Part shown: one piece after another, positions 6,408-10,709 of the stretch
How positions within the stretch are numbered: the first letter of the stretch is position 1
Layout of the letters: every line of letters starts with the position of its first letter
DNA from: Prevotellaceae bacterium
Lineage (GTDB): Bacteria; Bacteroidota; Bacteroidia; Bacteroidales; UBA932
NCBI GenBank assembly: GCA_031278495.1
Contig: JAITKG010000073.1
Location: 1 to 10,709 of the forward strand
Reading direction: 5' to 3'
DNA length: 10,709 bases
Position numbers and translations under genes: made by a program
The notes under the pieces: generated by a model
The model's input: the letters and a program-made list of their open reading frames with translations, nothing else
Databases searched by the model: none
What the model was told of the DNA's origin: nothing

Positions 6408-8225
6408 CTATATTCCTAATTCTTGCTGGTATTCTTTCAGCGTTTCGAGCACGTTGCTTTTCACGTTAATGAATTTCTTAATGCCTTTTGCTTCCAGTTC
6501 GGCTCTGCTGGCGGGGTCGCCGGCGACTACCAAAACAGCTTTATCGCCGATAAGTTGGGCGATTTGCGGAACGGCTTCGGCGTAGTCGTCGTCGGCTGCA
6601 CAGGCGACGACGATTTGCGCCTGGGCGGCCAGTGCGACTTTCGCGCCTTCTTCAATGGTTTCGAAACGGTTGTTATCAACCACCTTGAAACCGGCGCAGG
6701 CAAAGAAATTACTGGCAAACTGGGCGCGGGCGCGGCACATGGCAAGATTCCCAAACGTCAGCATAAATACCTGCGGTTGCTTGCCGCTCTTGTCGGTGGC
6801 GTAACGCAAAGCCTCGAACGCTTGTGCGCCGCGATATTCTTCAATCGGTTCGGCAATTTTTTGTGCAGTAGCAACGCTTGCTTTTGGCGCGCGCGTAACC
6901 GTTTCGACCGTTACGTCGCTACCGGCTGTTTCAGTGAAGTTCGGATACTGGTTTGAGCCCAATAATATTTGCCGGCGCGTTGCGATGTTCATGTCGCGTT
7001 TTTGCGCCGACGCTTTTATTTGTTCCTGTATAAATCCCGCTTTGAATGCCGCGAGGTAGCCGCCTTTTTCTTCCACCTGTTTAAACAGCTTCCATGCTTC
7101 TTCGGCAATGGCACTGGTGAGCGTTTCGATATAATATGAGCCGGAGGCGGGGTCTGCCACGCGATCGAAATACGATTCTTCTTTCAAAATAATTTGCGTA
7201 TTGCGGGCAATGCGGTTTGAAAAAACCGACGGTTTGCGGATGGGTTTGTCAAACGGCAGCACTTCAAGGCTGTCTACACCGGCAAGCGTAGCGCTCATGG
7301 CTTCGGTAGTGGCGCGCAGCATATTCACATTCGGGTCGTACACGGTTTGATTCCATGCCGACGTTACCGCATGGATATTCATAATGGCGGCAGCGTCCGG
7401 CGCGACGCCGTACGCTTTCACAATAGCTGCCCAAAGTACACGCGCGGCGCGGAATTTAGCCAATTCCATAAAATAGCTTGCGCCAACGGCAAAGGTAAAT
7501 TTAATTTTTTGTGCGGCGTCGCCGGCGTTAATTCCCGCATCAGTCAAGCGATGCAGGTACTCGCTGCCTACGGCAAGACCGAAAGCCAGCTCTTGTACAA
7601 TCGTTGATCCGGCATTGTGGAAAACAGACGCGCCCACGCCTACCGTACGGAAAAACGGCAGACTTTTTGCCTTTTCTACCATTTGTTTCAATTGTTCAAA
7701 AGCGGTTTGCTCGTCGCTGCTAAAAACACCGTGCAGCGTAAGGCGGCGCAACGGGTCGAAATCAATCGCGCCGCGCGTGTCGTCCTTCGCTTTTTTCAGG
7801 AACAAGTCAAGCAATTCCACGCTGGCGTTGCAGGCGCCTTTGAAATTTATTTCGGCTGCCGACACATCAATATCCTTTAATAAGATATCCAAGTTCCCGG
7901 CGTCGATGCCTTCCTTTTTCAGGCGGAAACCAATGGAGTCAACGCCTTTATTCAATGCGTCCAATGCGTCCCTGTTTGCAGCGGCAACGTCTTCGCGCGC
8001 ATCAAAATCCTGCCGGACGAGCCAGTTGTTGCCGGCTTTCGCGCTGTGCATTCCTTTTATATTTTGCAAGTCTCCGGCACGATAGTAAGGACGGACATTG
8101 ATACCTTCCGGTGTTTTCCATATCAACTTTTTATCGTAGTCTGCACCTTTCAGGTCTTTTTGAATCACCGTTTCCCACTGCTCTGTGGGTATCGGTGGAA
8201 ATTCTGAAAATAATTTTTCTGCCAT
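6408..8225 (-). CDS. mutA: Methylmalonyl-CoA mutase small subunit
   Basis: This 605-residue protein is the non-catalytic partner of MutB in the heterodimeric mutase found in propionate-forming bacteria. The mutase barrel domain is clear, with NIHAVTSAWNQTVYDPNVN, then RIARNTQIILKEESYFDRVA and DPASGSYYIE. The C-terminal domain (about 484-605) has the B12-domain fold pattern but lacks the cobalamin motif. At the place of DxHxxG it reads FGNLAMCRARAQF, with L494, M496 and A499 in place of Asp, His and Gly. This loss is normal for MutA and shows that it is not a second catalytic subunit. It is the first gene of the cluster, and the ATG at 8225 is 41 nt from a good -7 element. Separation from mutB by 1.18 kb is odd, because the two are normally adjacent or overlapping. 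Confidence 0.96.
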   Translation of the reverse strand: MAEKLFSEFPPIPTEQWETVIQKDLKGADYDKKLIWKTPEGINVRPYYRAGDLQNIKGMHSAKAGNNWLVRQDFDAREDVAAANRDALDALNKGVDSIGFRLKKEGIDAGNLDILLKDIDVSAAEINFKGACNASVELLDLFLKKAKDDTRGAIDFDPLRRLTLHGVFSSDEQTAFEQLKQMVEKAKSLPFFRTVGVGASVFHNAGSTIVQELAFGLAVGSEYLHRLTDAGINAGDAAQKIKFTFAVGASYFMELAKFRAARVLWAAIVKAYGVAPDAAAIMNIHAVTSAWNQTVYDPNVNMLRATTEAMSATLAGVDSLEVLPFDKPIRKPSVFSNRIARNTQIILKEESYFDRVADPASGSYYIETLTSAIAEEAWKLFKQVEEKGGYLAAFKAGFIQEQIKASAQKRDMNIATRRQILLGSNQYPNFTETAGSDVTVETVTRAPKASVATAQKIAEPIEEYRGAQAFEALRYATDKSGKQPQVFMLTFGNLAMCRARAQFASNFFACAGFKVVDNNRFETIEEGAKVALAAQAQIVVACAADDDYAEAVPQIAQLIGDKAVLVVAGDPASRAELEAKGIKKFINVKSNVLETLKEYQQELGI

Positions 8226-8265
8226 ATTAAAAATTATATTTTATTAAACTTTTTTCAAATAGTTT

Positions 8266-8274
8266 GCAAAGTTA
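8266..8274 (-). promoter_or_regulatory. -7 element of the mutA cluster promoter
   Basis: On the minus strand, 8274-8266 reads TAACTTTGC, a full match to TAnnTTTG. No good TTTG-like -33 box lies 19 bp upstream, so the promoter may be weak or need an activator. The leader to the ATG at 8225 would be about 33 nt and is almost pure A/T, with no Shine-Dalgarno sequence. Confidence 0.55.
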
Positions 8275-8338
8275 TAAAATAAATTGGTAAGACTTATTAT
8301 TTTTCATCAAAAACATCAAAAATTTGATAAACCGAAAG

Positions 8339-8381
8339 GATGTATCGAAAATTTGGCAAGATGTTTCAAAAATGATGGCAA
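8339..8381. repeat. Imperfect 21/22-bp tandem duplication in the divergent intergenic region
   Basis: Positions 8339-8359 and 8360-8381 both follow the pattern GATGT-T-TC-AAAAT-TGGCAA with a few changes. They lie between the mutA and hexokinase promoters and could be a pair of regulator sites. A hairpin with arms ATGCCG and CGGCAT (8404-8409, 8417-8422) lies just beyond. Apart from these and the promoters, nothing else is visible in 8226-8513. Confidence 0.4.
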
Positions 8382-8442
8382 TTTTTACCCATTTATATAT
8401 TTGATGCCGGAACCGGCGGCATGGAAGTTATGTAAAAAAATA

Positions 8443-8474
8443 TTTTCCAAAACAAAAAATAATTGTAATTTTGC
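8443..8474 (+). promoter_or_regulatory. Promoter of the hexokinase gene
   Basis: TAATTTTGC at 8466-8474 matches TAnnTTTG. A TTTT block at 8443-8446 sits exactly 19 bp upstream, in place of the TTTG -33 element. The predicted leader is about 34 nt, AT-rich and without a Shine-Dalgarno sequence. Confidence 0.65.
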
Positions 8475-8513
8475 CCCGCAACTAATTTTTTAACAATCTA
8501 AAAAATACTCATT

Positions 8514-9701
8514 ATGGAAACAAAAAAATTGAAACAAATTGCACAAGACCTTAAAGCGAAAATCGAAACCGGACTCAGGAACGACGGTACTGAAATCCAA
8601 TGTATCCCAACGTATATCACGCCAAAGACTACCGATATAAACGGGCAGGCGGTGGTGCTTGATTTGGGCGGCACCAACTACCGCGTGGCGCGGGTGGATT
8701 TCGTGAAAGGGAAACCGGCTATCCATCCTGAAAACGGTTGGAAAAGGGATTTGTCGGAAATGAAAAACGAAGGATTTACGGAAGAAGACCTGTTCAAAGC
8801 GCAAGCCGATCCTATCGGGGAAATCAATATCAGCGGGAAAATTCCTGTCGGCTATTGTTTTTCGTACCCCGCCGAATCGTTGCCTAATGGCGATGCGCAA
8901 CTGCTGCGCTGGACAAAAGGCGTGGACATTAAGGAAATGTTGGGCAAACCGGTAGGCAAACCGCTTATCGACTACCTGAAGAATAAAAAGAACCTCGAAT
9001 TTAGCGGCGTCAAAGTGATTAACGACACGGTGGCAAGCCTTTTTGCCGGGCTTACCAAAAGCGGCTATGATGCGTATATCGGGTTGATTGTCGGCACAGG
9101 CACGAATATGGCGGCTTTCATGCGGTCGGATAAAATTGACAAATTAAACCCCGCGCAAAAAACCGGCGGTTTTATTCCGGTCAATCTCGAATCGGGCAAT
9201 TTCCACCCGCAACACCTGACGGTGTACGACGAAATGGTGGACGCCAATTCTGACAATAAAGGCGCGCAACGGTTTGAAAAAGCAATTTCGGGGATGTACT
9301 TGGGCGAAATTTTCAAATCGGCATTTCCGCTGGATGAGTTCGAAGAAAAATTCGATGCGCAGAAATTAACGACCATGCTGAGTTATCCTGCCGCCTACAA
9401 GGAAGAATACGTGAAAACGGCGCGCTGGCTCTATGAACGCTCGGCGCAGTTAGTCGCCGCCTCGCTGGCGGGGTTGCTCTTAGTGTTGCTGTCGCATGAT
9501 GCGTCCGTGAAGAATGTATTGCTTACCGCCGAAGGCAGCCTGTTTTGGAGCCATAACCGGAACGGGAAAAACTATGCGGAAATGGTGTTGGAAACGCTGC
9601 ATAACCTCTTGGCGGAGTTTGGGCATCCTGCCGTAAAAGTGGAAATCCTGCAAATGGATAATGCCAATTTAATCGGCACCGCCATTGCGGCACTGTCATA
9701 A
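8514..9701 (+). CDS. Hexokinase, eukaryote-type (hexokinase 1/2 family)
   Basis: This 395-residue enzyme phosphorylates glucose or related hexoses with ATP in the cytoplasm, as the entry step to glycolysis. It belongs to the eukaryote-type family also used by Bacteroides, not to the ROK or GlcK families. Phosphate-1 loop: LDLGGTNYRVARVD (49-62). Sugar-binding pieces: GYCFSYPAES (113-122), T134-K135 and VINDTVASL (168-176), with D171 as catalytic base. Phosphate-2 loop: VGTGTN (193-198). Further family marks are NLESGNF (224-230), EKAISGMYLGEI (255-266) and the adenosine motif LLTAEGSLF (336-344). The length is usual for bacterial members, slightly shorter than one yeast hexokinase unit. The ATG at 8514 lies 40 nt after the -7 element. 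It is divergent from mutA. No clear terminator follows directly. Confidence 0.95.
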   Translation: METKKLKQIAQDLKAKIETGLRNDGTEIQCIPTYITPKTTDINGQAVVLDLGGTNYRVARVDFVKGKPAIHPENGWKRDLSEMKNEGFTEEDLFKAQADPIGEINISGKIPVGYCFSYPAESLPNGDAQLLRWTKGVDIKEMLGKPVGKPLIDYLKNKKNLEFSGVKVINDTVASLFAGLTKSGYDAYIGLIVGTGTNMAAFMRSDKIDKLNPAQKTGGFIPVNLESGNFHPQHLTVYDEMVDANSDNKGAQRFEKAISGMYLGEIFKSAFPLDEFEEKFDAQKLTTMLSYPAAYKEEYVKTARWLYERSAQLVAASLAGLLLVLLSHDASVKNVLLTAEGSLFWSHNRNGKNYAEMVLETLHNLLAEFGHPAVKVEILQMDNANLIGTAIAALS

Positions 9702-9729
9702 AGGGATTGACAGATTTATAGATTTAAGG

Positions 9730-9773
9730 ATGCACGGGTAAAATCCGTGTAACCTGAAATAGCCGGCGTGCAT
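9730..9773 (+). other. Two competing hairpins after the hexokinase gene
   Basis: ATGCACG (9730-9736) pairs perfectly with CGTGCAT (9767-9773). An inner hairpin CACGG/CCGTG (9733-9737, 9745-9749) uses some of the same bases, so the two cannot fully coexist. There is no T-run after either hairpin, so this is not a standard intrinsic terminator. It may shape the 3' end of the hexokinase mRNA. Confidence 0.35.
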
Positions 9774-9785
9774 TTGTAGGAAAAA

Positions 9786-9816
9786 TTCGTATATTCAAAA
9801 ATTCTTTCTACCTTTG
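9786..9816 (+). promoter_or_regulatory. Strong Bacteroidetes-type promoter with no protein gene downstream
   Basis: TACCTTTG at 9809-9816 matches TAnnTTTG, with TTCG at 9786-9789 exactly 19 bp upstream as a one-mismatch -33 element. Transcription would begin around 9822, directly before a boxA-like motif and a long hairpin. No open frame of useful length follows, which argues for an RNA gene. Confidence 0.6.
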
Positions 9817-9821
9817 TAGCC

Positions 9822-9993
9822 AGTTTACGTTCTTTAACATTTTGACCGCTTTTATTCTATTTATTGGAATCTAGTAAATTTCACGATTGTTAAGAATAAG
9901 AGCAAAACTCCACGAGAGAGAAACGTGAATTTTTGCTTATTTAACAATCAGGTATACTAGAACCTCAATAAATGATAAGCACAGTTTACGTTT
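9822..9993 (+). ncRNA. Candidate structured small RNA, rod-shaped, 6S-like architecture
   Basis: A nested series of seven helices spans 9848-9980: GCTT/AAGC; ATTTATTG (9859-9866)/CAATAAAT (9966-9973); CTAGTA (9871-9876)/TACTAG (9955-9960); GATTGTTA (9885-9892)/TAACAATC (9942-9949); AATAAG (9895-9900)/CTTATT (9936-9941); CAAAA/TTTTG; and CACG/CGTG closing a 9-nt loop (9915-9923). That is about 41 base pairs, with asymmetric internal loops at 9877-9884 opposite 9950-9954 and at 9867-9870 opposite 9961-9965. A rod with internal bubbles is the shape of 6S RNA, but no sequence signature proves that identity. GTTCTTTAACATTTTG at 9829-9844 resembles a boxA antitermination element. The 11-bp CAGTTTACGTT occurs at both 9821-9831 and 9982-9992. 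The 3' end is not defined because no U-tract is seen. Confidence 0.5.
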
Positions 9994-10013
9994 CGCATTT
10001 TATACCTAAACCA

Positions 10014-10167
10014 AATCCCTTTAAAAAGGGAACTCCCGAAACAAGCTTTCCAGAATAAAAGTCGCCGCCATGTTAAAGGCGCAAATTACGCGGATATAGT
10101 GCGGTAAAAGGGATTGTTTAGTGAATGTTTGTGTTTGTGGGTAAATTCTAAATACGAAACAATCCCT
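10014..10167. repeat. Mutually exclusive inverted repeats
   Basis: AATCCCTTT (10014-10022) can pair with AAAGGG (10025-10030) as a tight hairpin, or with AAAGGGATT (10107-10115). The latter segment is also part of AGGGATTGTTT (10109-10119), which pairs perfectly over 11 bp with AAACAATCCCT (10157-10167). Three alternative folds therefore share the same bases. No protein frame is credible here. On the minus strand the 11-bp stem is followed by a short T-run. Confidence 0.4.
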
Positions 10168-10181
10168 AAAGCCGCAAAAAA

Positions 10182-10212
10182 GGGGAAGAAGCCCCCTAGC
10201 CCCCGAAGGGGG
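10182..10212. repeat. GC-rich triloop hairpin of an intergenic repeat type
   Basis: CCCCC (10200-10204) and GGGGG (10208-10212) form a perfect stem with a GAA triloop. GGGG (10182-10185) faces another C-run at 10192-10196. It has the look of a short repeat scattered through intergenic regions, and the GAA triloop recurs in the 18-bp units at 10558-10593. Confidence 0.5.
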
Positions 10213-10220
10213 AACAGGGG

Positions 10221-10538
10221 ATTGACGATTGACGATTGACGAATTACGATTTGGGCTGGCGCAGGCTAATGTGCTAATGTGACTAATTGGGCTGGCGCGG
10301 CAGCAGCTGATGTGAAAATGTGAAGATGTGGCTGTCGCGGCAGGGGAGTTAAGAACTAAGAGTTAAGAACTAAGAGTTGGGCTGGCGCGGGCTAATGTGG
10401 AGATGTGGAGATGTGGAGATGTGGCTGGCGCCGGCTGATGTGAAGATGTGGAGATGTGGAGATGTGAAAATGTGGCTGACGCGCCAGCAACTTTCAACTT
10501 TCAACTTTCAACTGCACCGTTCACCGTTCACCGTTTAC
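10221..10538. repeat. Composite short tandem repeats separated by GGCTGGCGC modules
   Basis: No gene is present. Tandem blocks in order are: ATTGACG (7 bp, three copies, from 10221); CTAATGTG (two copies, about 10264-10280); AGTTAAGAACTAAG (14 bp, two copies, from 10347); AGATGTGG (8 bp, three copies, around 10400-10423); a similar GATGTG series (10437-10474); TTTCAAC (7 bp, about three copies, 10492-10512); and ACCGTTC (7 bp, 10516-10538). Between several of them lies a GGCTGGCGC-like module at 10253, 10289, 10330, 10379, 10423 and 10474. The last contains GCGCCAGC (10481-10488), the exact reverse complement of GCTGGCGC in the first. Confidence 0.8.
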
Positions 10539-10559
10539 CGCGCGCAGCGCTTTTATCGC
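10516..10559. repeat. 44-bp direct repeat, first copy (second at 10666-10709)
   Basis: Positions 10516-10559 and 10666-10709 are identical except at 10523/10673 (A versus G), and their offset is exactly 150 bp. Each copy joins the end of a CCGTTNN heptamer series to the first 18-bp hairpin unit. The second copy stops at the window edge, so the array probably continues to the right. Confidence 0.9.
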
Positions 10560-10607
10560 GCGAAGCGCATTTATCGCCCGAAGGGCTTTTATCGTGCAGC
10601 GCATAAC
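10540..10607. repeat. 18-bp tandem mini-hairpin array with a compensatory stem change
   Basis: Units lie at 10540-10557, 10558-10575 and 10576-10593, with a degenerate fourth from 10594. Each is a 4-bp stem, a triloop, a second stem arm and an (A/T)TTTATC tail. The stems read GCGC-GCA-GCGC, GCGC-GAA-GCGC and GCCC-GAA-GGGC, so the third unit changes both arms and keeps pairing. Another unit appears at 10690-10707. Confidence 0.75.
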
Positions 10608-10614
10608 GCAGCAG

Positions 10615-10649
10615 ATTCCTCGACTACGCTCCGCTCCGCTCGGAATGAC
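10615..10649. repeat. Intergenic inverted-repeat element (ATTCC ... GGAATGAC)
   Basis: ATTCC (10615-10619) and GGAAT (10642-10646) bound a segment with internal CTCCG repeats (10629-10641). The minus strand begins GTCATTCCGAGCGGAGCG and continues to GAGGAAT. This resembles short hairpin elements that recur in the intergenic regions of many Bacteroidetes genomes. I recognise the pattern from general knowledge, not from a search. Confidence 0.5.
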
Positions 10650-10665
10650 GTGCTAATAACCGTTG

Positions 10666-10709
10666 ACCGTTCGCCGTTCACCGTTTACCGCGCGCAGCGC
10701 TTTTATCGC
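10666..10709. repeat. 44-bp direct repeat, second copy, cut by the right edge
   Basis: This matches 10516-10559 with one difference at 10673. The stretch before it (10660-10686) is a run of the heptamer CCGTTNN with changing last two bases (GA, CG, CA, TA). Confidence 0.9.

Noticed and set aside
6408..8225. MutA as a broken or inactive catalytic mutase because it lacks DxHxxG
   Set aside because: Loss of the cobalamin motif is normal for the small subunit. The gene is full length and has an intact catalytic partner in the same cluster.
8284..8493. 69-codon plus-strand open frame upstream of the hexokinase gene
   Set aside because: It spans the hexokinase promoter and the divergent control region, has low-complexity content and ends just before the real start. 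It shows no family resemblance.
9822..10170. tmRNA, RNase P RNA or signal recognition particle RNA
   Set aside because: There is no tRNA-like ends with CCA or tag-coding frame for tmRNA, no GAGGAAAGTCC core for RNase P RNA, and no SRP tetraloop signature.
10221..10488. Possible degenerate CRISPR array, because a short module recurs at 36-51 bp spacing
   Set aside because: The conserved module is only about 10-12 bp, the intervening segments are themselves tandem repeats rather than unique spacers, and no cas gene is in the window.

Overview
The window looks like a chromosome segment from a member of the Bacteroidetes, probably order Bacteroidales. The evidence is a paired methylmalonyl-CoA mutase (mutA/mutB) of the succinate-propionate pathway, a eukaryote-type hexokinase, a lipoprotein M3 peptidase and a TolC-family protein. 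AT-rich leaders without Shine-Dalgarno sequences and repeated matches to the Bacteroidetes -7 promoter element TAnnTTTG point the same way. Genus cannot be assigned from the sequence alone.

Layout. Positions 1-449 (minus) hold the N-terminal part of a TolC-family outer-membrane protein that continues past the left edge. Positions 450-689 hold its promoter and two stacked hairpins that probably end the next gene. Positions 690-2771 (minus) encode a Dcp-like zinc peptidase with a lipoprotein signal. Positions 2772-3111 hold its promoter and nine copies of a 21-bp tandem repeat. Positions 3112-8225 (minus) form a three-gene cluster read in the order mutA, DUF1016/YhcG-type PDDEXK nuclease, mutB. 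The nuclease gene sits exactly between the two mutase subunit genes, with gaps of only 26 and 21 bp. A 288-bp divergent intergenic region (8226-8513) carries one promoter for mutA and one for the plus-strand hexokinase gene (8514-9701).

The last kilobase (9702-10709) has no credible protein gene. Its first part holds a good Bacteroidetes promoter, a boxA-like motif and a 133-nt rod-shaped hairpin with about 41 base pairs. This is the best candidate for an undescribed or unannotated structured RNA and is 6S-like in shape. Next come mutually exclusive inverted repeats, a GC-rich triloop hairpin, and then a patchwork of 7-8 bp and 14-bp tandem repeats separated by a recurring GGCTGGCGC module. 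An 18-bp array of tiny hairpins with a compensatory stem change follows, and a 44-bp segment is repeated 150 bp later at the right edge.

How the genes work together. MutA and MutB form the adenosylcobalamin-dependent mutase that interconverts succinyl-CoA and (R)-methylmalonyl-CoA. Hexokinase feeds sugar into glycolysis, and the Dcp-like peptidase degrades peptides at the envelope. Together they suggest a fermentative saccharolytic and peptidolytic anaerobe that makes propionate. The nuclease has no metabolic link to the mutase and looks like an accessory gene lodged in the operon.
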